A DNA stretch of 23,619 nucleotides from an uncultured Lactobacillus sp. (GTDB taxonomy: Bacteria > Bacillota > Bacilli > Lactobacillales > Lactobacillaceae). The translations under genes were made by a program, and so were the position numbers. The stretch spans positions 1-23,619 of the forward strand of contig NZ_CABUIW010000032.1 in NCBI RefSeq assembly GCF_902491705.1. Direction: 5' to 3'. The notes beneath the pieces were generated by a model. The model was given only the letters and a program-made list of their open reading frames with translations, was not told where the DNA came from and made no database searches. This document shows, one piece after another, positions 14,001 through 22,842 of this stretch (positions within the stretch are counted from its first letter, which is position 1; every line of letters begins with the position of its first letter).

Positions 14001-17000
14001 TCTTTAATGCATTAGCTGCTGCACTTAAGGTTGTTCATAGTGTAGTCAAAGCGGCTAAACCAGTTTTTGAATGGTTCTATGATAGTTTTATCAAGCCATT
14101 AGCTAAAATAGCTGGATTTGCAATTGTGGAAGTTTTAAAGCTTTTAACTAAAGCACTTGAAGGATTATCTGATTGGATAGACCATCATCAAACAGCAGTT
14201 AAGATTATGACTGCAACATTGCTTACACTCTTAGGTATAAAAGTTGCTAGAGCTACTATTGCAGGCATTCAAAGCTTTACTGACACCCTTAAGATTCTGG
14301 CAATGCTTAAGTTCGATAAGCTAAAAGCTGGTGTTAAGTATGCGGATGATATGCTTGGTGTTGTAATTGAATTTGCCAAACATCCAATTCTTAACATCAA
14401 GGAACTTGCAAAATTAAGCTTTGAAAATATTAAAGGCGGTTATGCCCACATAAAAGATTTATGGAGTGAAGTAAATCAAGGCTGGCAAGACAGTAACTTA
14501 GCTAAGACTGACTTCCTTAAATCAGCTCGCTCCTCTATTCAATCTGGCGAACCAATGAAGTTAGGTCAAAAATTGGGTACTGGATTATCAGGCGCAATGA
14601 TTGCCGTAACTTCTGGAATTGATATCTACAAAGGAATCAAAGCAAAGAACAAAGAAGAAAAGTTCGCTGATTTTGGTTCTGGAATTGGTGGAGCAGTCGG
14701 AGGCGCAATTGGTCTTTGGTTTGGTGGTCCATTAGGTGCAGCGGTTGGTCAACAAGTCGGCTCATTTATTGGTAAATGGGGCGGTGTTGGTGCTTCTAAG
14801 TTTGGCGATGGCTGGGCTAAATATGGCAAAGGTAAAAAGCCTAAAGACTGGGTTGAAGCAATTGGCTTTAAGTCTCACGAAATATTAGACAACTTTACTT
14901 CTTGGGCTAAGTCTGTTGGTAAAGACATTAATACCAACATTACTAAGGGCAAGAAGGAAGTTCAAACTGCTAGCTCTAATATTCATAAGTGGTCCACTAA
15001 TTTTATTTCTAGCGCTAAAAAAGATATTAAGAGTTGGGCACAAAATGTTGGCTCTAACATCAACAAAGATATAGACAAAGGTAAGAAACTTGCTAAACAA
15101 GCAGGTACTAAAGTTAAAGAATGGTCCACTGATTTTATTAGTGATGCTAAAAAGAAAGTTCATGACTGGTCTTCAAAAATTGGTTCTGACGTAAATAACA
15201 GCGTTGAAAATGGTCAAGCCATGGCTAAGAATGCTGGAACTAAAATTAAGAACTGGACTACAGGCTTTAGAGAGTCGGCAAGTGGACTGGTAAGGTCTTG
15301 GGCTGAAAGACTAGGCGACCACATTAATAATGGTTCTGAATCTTCACGCTCAGGAGCTACTAATGCGGGTAGCAAACTATCTAGTTGGACGCGTAGTTTC
15401 TTTGGAAATGCTAACCAAAGTATTTCTAGTTGGGCTGGTGGTTTAGGTGGTCATGTCGATAATGGAATTGGCAATGCTTATAATTCGGCTAGGAATGCCG
15501 GTGAACGATTAGGAAGTTGGGTATCTAGTTTCAGACATAACACTTCAAGAACCTTGGGATCCTGGGCTGGTACTCTTGGTAGCACAATTGGAAATGGTAT
15601 AAGGGACGGCATCTACAACATTAGTAGTGCTGTTCAAAAAGTTGTGGATGCAATTGTTAATCCAGTTCAAAATGCTACTAATAAAATTAAGGAAGGTATT
15701 GACTGGGTACTTAATAAATTAGGTGGCGGTTCAATGAACTGGGGGTTCTTCAACTGGAATTCCTATGCAACCGGTACAGATAATCACCCAGGTGGTTTAG
15801 CACTGGTTAATGACCAAGAAGGAGACATCTACAGAGAAAGTTATGAATTGCCAAATGGTGAGCAAGGATTATTCCCTGCTAAGCGTAATTTCTTAACGTA
15901 CTTGCCAGCCGGTACCAAAGTTAAAACTGCTACAAGTACAGCTAATGAATTAGCCGGTATGGTTCCTAAGTATGCCGGTGGTATTGGTAACTTTAATTTC
16001 GATTTTAGTGGTATTTTTAGTGGAATTAGTTCAGCCTTAGGTAATTTGGATTTTGGCAATATTTTTGATGGAGTTGGTAGTTTTGTAGATGGTGTGATGG
16101 AAGAACTTGAAAAAGTTACTGATGATATCGCTCATCCAGAAAGACTGGTTAACTACATTGTCGATAAGTTTGTTACTTATGATTGGAGCTTAGGAGATGC
16201 CTCGCTTAAGTTTGCTAAGGGTGCTGTTAACCAAGAAAAGAAAGGTATGATGAACTGGGCTAAAAAGGTTATTAATCAATTTGGTGGCTCAACTCATCAA
16301 ACTGGACCAGGAGCAGAAGGTTGGCGTAGTGCTGTTAAGAAAGCTTTACGTAAAAACGGATTGCCAGCAACTCCAGCATATGTAAATGCTTGGGTGCGTC
16401 AAATTCAGACCGAATCTGGTGGTAATGAACATGCCGTTCAAGGCGGATATACTGATATCAATACTCTTACAGGTGACTTAGCTAAAGGGTTACTACAAAC
16501 TATTTCAGCAACTTTCAATGCTTATAAGTTTCCTGGTCACGGTAATATCTTTAATGGCTACGACAACATGCTTGCAGCAATTAACTATGCTAAGCACCGC
16601 TACGGTTCAGACATGCTGGCTGTTATCGGTCACGGACATGGCTATGAAGATGGCGGTTTAATTGCTAAACATGGTTTTTATGAGATTAGCGAAAACGACA
16701 AGCCAGAAATGGTTGTTCCTTTAACTAATCGTGAGTTAGGTATGCGAAGAATTAATGAAGCTATCGAATTTATGAATCATAATTTTGGTGGTGGCTTGCA
16801 AATGCCATCTTCCTTAAACAGACGAACTGCTATTGATAGTTCAATTTATTCTGATACTCAATCTAATGATTCTACGTCTGTACAGCGTGGGGGATTTAAG
16901 GAAATGAGCACAGAATTAGTAAATGCAATAATTCAAGCAATTCAAATGCAAAACTTTAATAGTAATAACGGAAAACCTATTGATTTACACTTATCTGTCA

Positions 17001-17089
17001 AAATTGGTGATGAATCATTTGGAGAACATGCCATTAAGGGTATTAATACCATTAACCAAAAGAATGGTAGAAATATGTTAAATCTTTAG
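11021..17089 (+). CDS. tape measure protein with lytic transglycosylase domain
   Basis: This 2022-residue protein sets tail length and is injected at infection. Residues 1-400 are long coiled coils. Hydrophobic segments (about 428-460 and 474-494) are the usual membrane-insertion region. Residues 731-939 hold six copies of a 35-residue repeat, and 1294-1513 five copies of a 44-residue repeat. A soluble lytic transglycosylase domain follows at about 1778-1890, with probable catalytic E1798 in the Q-T-E-S-G-G motif and later A-K-G-L-L-Q; it would open peptidoglycan during DNA entry. The C-terminal part (Y-E-D-G-G-L-I, then P-E-M-V-V-P-L) is typical of tape measures. At about 0.15 nm per residue the tail could approach 300 nm if all were used. 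AAAGGAGGTGG precedes the ATG, which overlaps the gpT stop by one base. Confidence 0.95.
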   Translation: MDLEELELRFTANYGDVMRKLDEFTNIISQKTNDMQYKIQDGLGKINQSMNDNVSKANESAKEEVRQRTEAEQAKQKLLEQTLNTQNDVTDKVIQGNKEQAESSKEAVNQSEKSLDSLTARLQEASNMQQRIAQQTSAAREAVSDIAKPKEQSQRRERATTRPQFLNSSFDDYQEKRIQSYMPKRPVDLGIDDEIQAEASRAKKEVDGLVTHINEKMEQARSMQRRIATLTANRDNLDMSKQGSKVKSMRLDDQIADAQIKMARYQNQAKALAQEMSQELNSIPSSLKRIETEMDQTEGKIERIRRSIAEMRDNDATLGRSAGNDKELKQAEAEYRRLVARSDELAKAYSYVSSRGDELKASSSRINTELSEENKNVSGLSSKFNRLRNTISNVNSSLKRFGNSGNSSMRRAGGGASMLSERLKGVRMAMRMLASQLIVFTLLYQGIMMLAQGMGAALMTNKQFASSFNAIKVNLLTAFYPIYSYVLPAVNALMNSLRKATAWIAQFSSALTGMSLSSARNGAHGLYDQVQAMNDTSKAASKANEAVKKQQQEQAKAVQRANQQIAQANRQGAAAVAAENERIKASNEQAKKAFEDTKKANEDLQASLMGFDELNVLDNSKNNQDNGSFEAQPLEKFTPQQKQDSPIFDDAGLDDSGTGDGNQGLDWNVPLEASQNAIDAANKVKKVLGEIFDPMKKAWDEKGQAVVDAAKYSWQEIKRLLGDIGNSFLHVWDNGTGQKVMENLLQLLADMLNIIGDISRAFAEAWEESGRGTKFIQAIFDSLNNILVAIHHIAESFRNAWNTGNLGKRIFANLLDLATKLVEFIGDIAKSFDEAWQHGNAGTKLWQAWLNALNNILDIYKNIVTSIDEAWKHSNLGVSIWSHLIQIVIGVGNTIGNLAGQFDKAWQHGNVGTSIFKTLLGMVDDMLGALGDMATYTSNWAKKLDFTPLLKSIDNLLKSIRPVTKDVWDGLSWAYKNVLLPLAGFTITQVIPEFFNALAAALKVVHSVVKAAKPVFEWFYDSFIKPLAKIAGFAIVEVLKLLTKALEGLSDWIDHHQTAVKIMTATLLTLLGIKVARATIAGIQSFTDTLKILAMLKFDKLKAGVKYADDMLGVVIEFAKHPILNIKELAKLSFENIKGGYAHIKDLWSEVNQGWQDSNLAKTDFLKSARSSIQSGEPMKLGQKLGTGLSGAMIAVTSGIDIYKGIKAKNKEEKFADFGSGIGGAVGGAIGLWFGGPLGAAVGQQVGSFIGKWGGVGASKFGDGWAKYGKGKKPKDWVEAIGFKSHEILDNFTSWAKSVGKDINTNITKGKKEVQTASSNIHKWSTNFISSAKKDIKSWAQNVGSNINKDIDKGKKLAKQAGTKVKEWSTDFISDAKKKVHDWSSKIGSDVNNSVENGQAMAKNAGTKIKNWTTGFRESASGLVRSWAERLGDHINNGSESSRSGATNAGSKLSSWTRSFFGNANQSISSWAGGLGGHVDNGIGNAYNSARNAGERLGSWVSSFRHNTSRTLGSWAGTLGSTIGNGIRDGIYNISSAVQKVVDAIVNPVQNATNKIKEGIDWVLNKLGGGSMNWGFFNWNSYATGTDNHPGGLALVNDQEGDIYRESYELPNGEQGLFPAKRNFLTYLPAGTKVKTATSTANELAGMVPKYAGGIGNFNFDFSGIFSGISSALGNLDFGNIFDGVGSFVDGVMEELEKVTDDIAHPERLVNYIVDKFVTYDWSLGDASLKFAKGAVNQEKKGMMNWAKKVINQFGGSTHQTGPGAEGWRSAVKKALRKNGLPATPAYVNAWVRQIQTESGGNEHAVQGGYTDINTLTGDLAKGLLQTISATFNAYKFPGHGNIFNGYDNMLAAINYAKHRYGSDMLAVIGHGHGYEDGGLIAKHGFYEISENDKPEMVVPLTNRELGMRRINEAIEFMNHNFGGGLQMPSSLNRRTAIDSSIYSDTQSNDSTSVQRGGFKEMSTELVNAIIQAIQMQNFNSNNGKPIDLHLSVKIGDESFGEHAIKGINTINQKNGRNMLNL
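13211..13837 (+). repeat. six 35-residue repeats in the tape measure gene
   Basis: Tape measure residues 731-939 contain six copies of a unit starting with A/V-W (for example A-W-Q-H-G-N-A-G). The first is 34 residues and the next five are exactly 35. Copies 4 and 6 share nearly identical DNA at their starts (from 13523 and 13733, exactly 210 bases apart), suggesting fairly recent duplication or gene conversion. Confidence 0.85.
14900..15559 (+). repeat. five 44-residue repeats in the tape measure gene
   Basis: Tape measure residues 1294-1513 hold five copies, each exactly 44 residues (132 bases), starting S/D-W-x-x-x-x-G and with a second invariant Trp at position 31. A degenerate sixth copy follows from 15560. 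Four hendecads make 44, so this fits a weakly twisted helical bundle rather than heptad coiled coil. Confidence 0.85.
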
Positions 17090-17106
17090 AAGGAGGAAAT
17101 GAGTGA

Positions 17107-17463
17107 TTGTATTCTTTAAAAATTTCTGGGACAGTGGTTAATCCTGCCCCGCAAACTATGCAGGTAACAATTCAAGATATTGACGCAAAAGCAACGCGTG
17201 ATGCACAAGGGTTACTACATCGAGATCGAGTAGCTACTAAAAGAAAAATCACGTTAGCATTTGGTGCACTAACAGTTCCAGAATGTGCAAAGATTTTAGG
17301 AGCAGTTAAAAGTGAATTTTTTAGAGTAGATTACTTAGATCCACAAGATGGAAATATGCGGTCAGGAACATTTTATGTAGGAGATCGAACAACACCTGTT
17401 TACTCTTTTATAGATTCAGTACCTGTCTGGAAAGGCTTATCCTTTGATTTGATAGAACAGTAG
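17107..17463 (+). CDS. DUF6711-like phage tail protein
   Basis: This 118-residue protein resembles DUF6711, a family of unknown function coded just after the tape measure in Lactobacillales and Listeria phages. Shared features are a central R-D-R-V-A-T-K-R-K-I-T-L, F-F-R-V-D-Y-L-D-P, G-T-F-Y-V-G-D-R-T and the ending W-K-G-L-S-F-D-L-I-E. Position suggests a tail-tip role, perhaps linking tube to hub in place of a classical distal tail protein. The TTG start at 17107 has AGGAGG (17091-17096) 10 bases upstream. An ATG at 17099 better spaced for some ribosomes opens only a six-codon frame that ends after the TTG, so it may moderate expression. Confidence 0.82.
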   Translation: MYSLKISGTVVNPAPQTMQVTIQDIDAKATRDAQGLLHRDRVATKRKITLAFGALTVPECAKILGAVKSEFFRVDYLDPQDGNMRSGTFYVGDRTTPVYSFIDSVPVWKGLSFDLIEQ

Positions 17464-17476
17464 GAGGTGAGAAATA

Positions 17477-18970
17477 TTGCTAACACAGACAAAAGAAGTT
17501 AGAGATGCTTGGCGAGCATCACAGAGAATATTAGACATTAAGGTAGTGGTTAATGGAAAAACGTATAGTGCTACTGATATTAACAGCTTGAAATACGATT
17601 CAGGAGCTTATACTGGTGATACATTTGCTATCGGTTCAACTTATTCAAATAGTGTTCAAATTGAGTTTTCACATTTAATAGAAAATCTAAAACTTGGTAT
17701 GGAAGTTTTACCAAGCATTGGAATTAAAACGTCTAAAGGTTACATTTACGAACCATTAGGCGTTTTTATTATCTCTAGTGAAATCAAGATGGATCGCAAT
17801 AACAATCTTACTTCCATTAGTGCAAGTGATAGATTTTGCGGGTTAGAGGGATCCTATAAATCTAAATTGGCTTATCCAGCAAAAGTTTTAGATGTAATTG
17901 CTGAAATCTGTGCACAATCAGGAGTCGAGACTAATGTGGATGACTTAGCTAGACTTCCATATCAAGCTGACTTAGCCAGTCCCATTACAGGGCAGACTTA
18001 TAGAAAAGCTTTAGGTTGGATTGCACAATTGTATGCTGGGTATGCTACCTTTGATCGCCATGGCTTATTTACAATTAGAACTATTGCAGAACCTAACTAT
18101 GAGCTGGATCCCAGTCAGTATGAACAAGCTGGTTTAACTAAAAATGAAGCTCCATATAGAATTAGCGGTATTCAGTGCCAAACTACAATTACTACTAAAA
18201 CTAGAGATGGCGAAGATACTGATGAAACTAAAACTTATCAAGTTGGAGATTCAAATGGATCTCAAATTAAGCTTGAAAATAATATTATGACGCCTGATAG
18301 GTTAACTAATATTTGGGAGCAGATTAAAGATGTTAATTTCTATCCATTTAGTTTGAACTGGTTTGGAAATCCTGCTGTTGAAGCTGGTGATTGGTTAAAA
18401 CTGCAAGACAAGCAAGGTAATAAGTTTATTGTTCCCAACAATAGCTACACGCTTGATTTTAATGGAGGTTTGTCAGCAACTTCTAAGGCAGATCAAACTT
18501 CTTCCACAGACTCTGTAATAGCTTGGGAGGGAACATTCTCTCAAACCATTAGAGAACTTCAAGGTCGTAAAGCACCAGATGGAACAGTGATTTTTCCACC
18601 TAGTGTAACTGAACTACCTACGAATGCCAAGCCTAACGATGTTTGGTTCAAGCAAAATGGTAATTCAACAGAATTGTGGGTGTTTACTGAACAAGAAGAT
18701 GGGATTAGAAAGTGGGTTAGGAGGGATTTAACTCCTGACGAGATTAAGAAGCAAGTCCAAGAAGCACAAGCCGGCTTAAAAGATGCTAAGAAAGAAATAG
18801 CAGATAATCTGGCTAAAGCTGATAGCGATATTGCTGAACTTAATGAAAGTATTAGCAATCAGAATTCAAAGATTGATGGATTGAGTACTAGTGTTAATAC
18901 TGTGGTAATTCCTAAAGTCACTGATATTACTAATCGGATGTCTGATGTTGTCACTAAAGTAAATGAATAG
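17477..18970 (+). CDS. tail hub / host-specificity protein, N-terminal part, ending at in-frame amber
   Basis: As read to the first stop, this is a 497-residue protein. Residues 1-380 resemble tail hub (Tal/gp27-like) proteins of Gram-positive siphophages: two related beta domains (V-V-V-N-G-K-T-Y, then G-V-F-I-I-S-S-E-I), then D-V-I-A-E-I-C-A-Q-S-G-V, and later W-F-G-N-P-A-V-E-A-G-D-W. Residues about 420-497 are coiled coil. The frame halts at TAG 18968-18970 in the middle of the coiled coil, and the same frame continues open to 22447. The TTG start has AGGAGGTGAG (17462-17471) at ideal distance. It is probably the front of a single 1656-residue gene that is broken or read through; see the amber entry. 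Confidence 0.82.
   Translation: MLTQTKEVRDAWRASQRILDIKVVVNGKTYSATDINSLKYDSGAYTGDTFAIGSTYSNSVQIEFSHLIENLKLGMEVLPSIGIKTSKGYIYEPLGVFIISSEIKMDRNNNLTSISASDRFCGLEGSYKSKLAYPAKVLDVIAEICAQSGVETNVDDLARLPYQADLASPITGQTYRKALGWIAQLYAGYATFDRHGLFTIRTIAEPNYELDPSQYEQAGLTKNEAPYRISGIQCQTTITTKTRDGEDTDETKTYQVGDSNGSQIKLENNIMTPDRLTNIWEQIKDVNFYPFSLNWFGNPAVEAGDWLKLQDKQGNKFIVPNNSYTLDFNGGLSATSKADQTSSTDSVIAWEGTFSQTIRELQGRKAPDGTVIFPPSVTELPTNAKPNDVWFKQNGNSTELWVFTEQEDGIRKWVRRDLTPDEIKKQVQEAQAGLKDAKKEIADNLAKADSDIAELNESISNQNSKIDGLSTSVNTVVIPKVTDITNRMSDVVTKVNE
18968..18970 (+). other. in-frame amber codon splitting the tail hub/fibre gene
   Basis: The codons around it are AAT GAA TAG AAA AAT. Upstream and downstream frames are identical, the intervening 279 bases to 19250 contain no further stop, and both sides code for coiled coil. 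A single base change (CAG, GAG or AAG to TAG) explains it. Alternatives are suppression or programmed readthrough, or a sequencing error. Confidence 0.85.
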
Positions 18971-19249
18971 AAAAATATTGTTACTGGGTTACAAACTCAA
19001 GCTACTCAACAAGGTAAGGATATCTCTAAGATCACTACTGATGTTCATGGTGTTACTGTTGATCTAGCTAACCTTAATGGGGATGTAAATCAAACCAAGG
19101 CTACTGTACAAGGTTTACAGACCACGTTAGGCAATGCTCAAGGGGATATAGCACAAATAAGGGTAGATGCTAAAAAACTTTCTACTAGTTTATCTGGCAA
19201 GGTTGATACTTCTACATACGCTAATTTTGTTAGTGCAACTAATAGTGCA

Positions 19250-22200
19250 TTGAATGCTAAGTTAGTAGCTAGTGATTTAAAGGGCTATGCAAAGACCACT
19301 GATGTTCAAGCTACGGCTAATGGATTGCAGGTAAATATCAATAGTGTTGCTGATCGAATGAATAACCTAAAAATAGGTGGAAGAAATTTAGTTGCAAATA
19401 CTGGTAAAGAGTATGTAATGGGCTTTGGCATTCCTAATACTATATGGCAGAACGGCTATGCACATTCTGTACTACCACAAGGTGATGGAAACGAAATATC
19501 ACCGCAGTCTAATGCCTTTCTTTATGAACTGACACCACAGCGTGAGTACACGCAAACTATTTGGTTTCAAACTGATGCAAAAATAAAAAATTTAAATAAT
19601 ACAAAAATTACGTGGTTTTCATGGGAAGATAATCATGATTTGCAACCAGCTAAAATCGAACAAATAGGTCCCAATAGCTATAAGTTATTTTCAACGTATA
19701 TTTGGCCTAAAGCCAAAAAGATAAATAGGGTAAGATTATTCGATATTTGGGGGCTGAACAAGAGTTTTGATTTAACTAGTGGCACTTATTTGAATTTCGG
19801 AAAATTAAAGCTAGAAGTAGGTAATACTTCAACAGATTGGATACCAGCCTTAGAGGATACTGAACATGATATAAATGAGCTGTCGGCTCGTATTACTACA
19901 AATAGTCAGCAATTTAGTAGCTATTATACAAAGTCTGAAACAGATAGCAGAACTAATTCTGCTAAAAATGATGCAGTTAATACTATTAAAAATGATGGTA
20001 ATTGGAATGGATTAAAAAATATCTTAACTAATAGTGGATTTCTTCAAACAGCAGATGGTTTTACTCAAAAGGTTCAACAAACTACACAACCAATATTTAA
20101 TTCTATTAATAGTGGTGGCGTTAATCTGTTAACAAATACACTTACACTCCAAGGATTTAACAATGCCGGAAATAGTGGAAACTATACTGGATTTAATATT
20201 GAATCCAAAGAAAGCCATATTAATGAAACTAATGGTGACGAAATTAAAACTAGTGTTTTTCGTGTTTATGGAAATGATTTAAATCATGCTCCAATATATT
20301 TAGGACAAAACTTTACTTTACCTGTGGGAACTTGGACCATAAGTTTTTTAGCTCGAAATAATTCGACAGGTAACGAGAAAAACAAATTAAGTTTTTATAC
20401 TGATGATTGTGCTAATCGAGGCTGGACACCATTAGGAACTTCAGATGACATTGATAATGTTTGGAGAAAACACCAAATTACTTTTACCACCTCTAAAACT
20501 ACTTTTGAACAAAATCCACGTATTCACATGCCTACTACCGATATTGTTCCCGGTGGCTCTTTATATTTAGCTAATTTCAAATTGGAATCTGGTCCTATTG
20601 CTACCACCTGGTGCCCTGCACCAGAGGATTATGCAACACAGATTGCTTTCACTGAATTAAATCAGACTGTAGCAGGTTTAAGATCAACTGTTTCGAATAA
20701 TTATGGAACATTAAATTCTCAAATTGCTCAAACTGCAGGAACCATAAGAAATGAAGTAACTGATAAAGTTAATGGCCTACAGTCACAAATCACTCAAAAT
20801 GCTAATAATCTTAACTTTAAAGTAAATGCAGTAGGAGATCTTTCCAATATTTGCTTAAATCCAAATTTTGATGATGGTAGTACGGCAGGTTGGGAAAACA
20901 TATCTAGTTCTACTGAAAATGGAGGAAGTCCGTCTAAATTTTATGGAGGAATTAGTATACGAGATGGATTTTATGGAAATATGTTTTCAGTATCAGCGGG
21001 AGATAAATATTATTTTTCTGTTTTTGCATGGCAAGATCAATCTTCGCATAATTTTAGTATCGGTTTAACTTATTTACAAAAAGATGGTAGCTGGAACTGG
21101 CAACCTGCTATAACATTTGCACCAAGTGAAGGCGGAAGAGAAAAAACAGGAACCATTACTATTCCTTCAAATGCAGTTAAAGCCAGAATATGGGTTCAAA
21201 TTGATGCTTACTCTGATTACGGTCATTGGTGGTTCACTAATGTCAATGTGAGAAAAAATGATACTCTTGCACAAATCAACATGTCCGCCGGCACCACACT
21301 GATTCAGAATGACAAAATCTACATGGATGCAAGTTCTACTGTGTTCAGTGGTAAGGCGTTTATCCCTAACGCTGCAATCACTAATATCTCAGCAGACAAG
21401 ATTAACACAGGTACTTTAGACGCGGGTAAGATTAACGTAATCAACTTAAATGCCAACAACATCACCACCGGTACTATTAATGGTGCTAACTTGAAGATTA
21501 ATCTTAATAGTGGAGATGTAAATTTTCAACATGGACGTATCCATAATTGGAGCAATACATTAGATATAAATATTGATCAGAATTATATTTCTACTGCAAA
21601 TAATGATACTAAAGCAATATTAAAAAATGGTGAACTTCAATTAACTCAACCACAATTGTTTGATTTAAGTCCTGATCCTTATTTAAGGCTTTGGAATAAT
21701 GGAACAGCAGGAGATTTTTCAGTTGCAAGTCTAGATGTAAGAAATGGAATTGCTATTCAACCCAAAGATTATAGGGGAAATTCTATTTATGCCCTATTAG
21801 GACTTCTTGCAAATAACTCATGGGCCGGATTTTATACTGGTAAATGGGGCGGTATAGATAATAAGCTTTTAACGGCAATTGGTGGAGCTGATCAGGGAAT
21901 TACTATTCATGGCGGTGCTCATTTCCAAGATACTAGTAGTTTGGGAAATGAGTCTTTTCCAATGATCACAGTTGGAAGCGATCACTTGGGAACTACTTTT
22001 GGCAATACTAAAATAGTAATTAATGCTGAGTATACTTATTTTCCAATGAGTTATACCAAAACAACTGGCTCTGCTCCAAACGCTTTTATTGCAAGCGATG
22101 GTGCTCTAGTTCGTTCAACATCAGCATCGAAATATAAAACTGACATTCAACGTAGTTATTCAACAGAGTATGGTGACAAGCTTTTAAACCTACCAACAGC

Positions 22201-22447
22201 CATCTGGACTGATAAAGGTCAAAAGGAAAGATATGAAGCAGGTAAACGTCATATTAAACCTGAAAAATACTTCGGTATGATTGCAGAAGATTTAGCTGAT
22301 GCTGGCTTAGATCTCTTAGTTAGTCGGAATCCAGAAACACATGAAATCGAAGGTATTCAATATGAAAGAATAGCGCCTGCGCTTTTACCAGTAATTAAAA
22401 AATTAAAAGATAAAGTAAATAGATTGGAGAAACAAATAAATGAATAA
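19250..22447 (+). CDS. tail fibre, C-terminal part (carbohydrate-binding modules and S74 chaperone)
   Basis: This is the continuation of the frame beginning at 17477; open sequence starts right after the amber at 18971. The first possible start, TTG at 19250, has no ribosome binding site, so separate translation is doubtful. In full-gene numbering it carries three jelly-roll, CBM-like modules (about 631-795 starting G-G-R-N-L-V, 879-1051 starting G-G-V-N-L-L, and 1121-1261 starting N-I-C-L-N-P-N-F). The first two end with the shared L-x-L-E-x-G...W-x-P-A-x-E-D pattern. A repetitive stalk follows (T-G-T-L-D-A-G-K-I-N, T-T-G-T-I-N). The C terminus is a peptidase S74-type intramolecular chaperone with S-A-S-K-Y-K (S1549 and K1554 matching the Ser-Lys dyad) and a terminal coiled coil. 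It should bind cell-surface sugars and trimerise, releasing its chaperone by self-cleavage. Confidence 0.8.
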   Translation: MNAKLVASDLKGYAKTTDVQATANGLQVNINSVADRMNNLKIGGRNLVANTGKEYVMGFGIPNTIWQNGYAHSVLPQGDGNEISPQSNAFLYELTPQREYTQTIWFQTDAKIKNLNNTKITWFSWEDNHDLQPAKIEQIGPNSYKLFSTYIWPKAKKINRVRLFDIWGLNKSFDLTSGTYLNFGKLKLEVGNTSTDWIPALEDTEHDINELSARITTNSQQFSSYYTKSETDSRTNSAKNDAVNTIKNDGNWNGLKNILTNSGFLQTADGFTQKVQQTTQPIFNSINSGGVNLLTNTLTLQGFNNAGNSGNYTGFNIESKESHINETNGDEIKTSVFRVYGNDLNHAPIYLGQNFTLPVGTWTISFLARNNSTGNEKNKLSFYTDDCANRGWTPLGTSDDIDNVWRKHQITFTTSKTTFEQNPRIHMPTTDIVPGGSLYLANFKLESGPIATTWCPAPEDYATQIAFTELNQTVAGLRSTVSNNYGTLNSQIAQTAGTIRNEVTDKVNGLQSQITQNANNLNFKVNAVGDLSNICLNPNFDDGSTAGWENISSSTENGGSPSKFYGGISIRDGFYGNMFSVSAGDKYYFSVFAWQDQSSHNFSIGLTYLQKDGSWNWQPAITFAPSEGGREKTGTITIPSNAVKARIWVQIDAYSDYGHWWFTNVNVRKNDTLAQINMSAGTTLIQNDKIYMDASSTVFSGKAFIPNAAITNISADKINTGTLDAGKINVINLNANNITTGTINGANLKINLNSGDVNFQHGRIHNWSNTLDINIDQNYISTANNDTKAILKNGELQLTQPQLFDLSPDPYLRLWNNGTAGDFSVASLDVRNGIAIQPKDYRGNSIYALLGLLANNSWAGFYTGKWGGIDNKLLTAIGGADQGITIHGGAHFQDTSSLGNESFPMITVGSDHLGTTFGNTKIVINAEYTYFPMSYTKTTGSAPNAFIASDGALVRSTSASKYKTDIQRSYSTEYGDKLLNLPTAIWTDKGQKERYEAGKRHIKPEKYFGMIAEDLADAGLDLLVSRNPETHEIEGIQYERIAPALLPVIKKLKDKVNRLEKQINE

Positions 22448-22598
22448 TGATAACGCAATTTCGCAAAAATTAATTAACAAGTTAGCAACTAGTGAGTATA
22501 ACAACGCAATTTTACAAGTAAGAATTGACGAATTAACTCAAGAAGTAAATCAATTAAAGTCAGAAAAGGAGAACAATAAAGATGTTAAAAACAAGTAA
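22440..22598 (+). CDS. small coiled-coil protein (52 aa)
   Basis: The ATG at 22440 overlaps the end of the fibre gene by 8 bases, and GGAGA (22426-22430) lies 9 bases upstream. The 52-residue product begins M-N-N-D-N-A-I-S-Q-K and has a heptad-like stretch L-Q-V-R-I-D-E-L-T-Q-E-V-N-Q-L-K. It ends in Lys-rich residues and overlaps the next gene by 17 bases. Tight overlaps on both sides, good spacing and the coiled-coil pattern support a real gene of unknown function. Similar short ORFs are common after tail-fibre genes in Lactobacillus phages. Confidence 0.7.
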   Translation: MNNDNAISQKLINKLATSEYNNAILQVRIDELTQEVNQLKSEKENNKDVKNK

Positions 22599-22842
22599 GT
22601 CAATTGCAATTTCAGGAAGATCAATGGTGGAAGATAAGCAGGTCGCTACTTTTAATGCGAATATTTATGAAGCTAACGCGTCTGGTGGTAGTGATAACAT
22701 CAATATGATTATTACTGACCGTGATTTATATGATGCAAATAAAGCTACAGTTAGAAAAGATTTGCAAGACTTTCAAAGTAAAGTCTGGTCCGCTCAAGAT
22801 GAAGTTATGGCGAGCGCTGATGAAAAGGCGAGTGAGGGATAA
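22582..22842 (+). CDS. hypothetical phage protein (86 aa)
   Basis: I do not recognise a family. The protein is 86 residues, soluble and acidic toward its end, with an N-terminal beta-like region (S-K-S-I-A-I-S-G-R-S, then Q-V-A-T-F-N-A-N-I-Y) and a helical C-terminal half. AAAGGAG (22565-22571) lies 10 bases before the ATG. It overlaps the preceding small gene by 17 bases and shares one base with the next ATG (TAATG). Its location between the fibre and the membrane proteins suggests a tail-end or pre-lysis accessory protein. Confidence 0.75.
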   Translation: MLKTSKSIAISGRSMVEDKQVATFNANIYEANASGGSDNINMIITDRDLYDANKATVRKDLQDFQSKVWSAQDEVMASADEKASEG

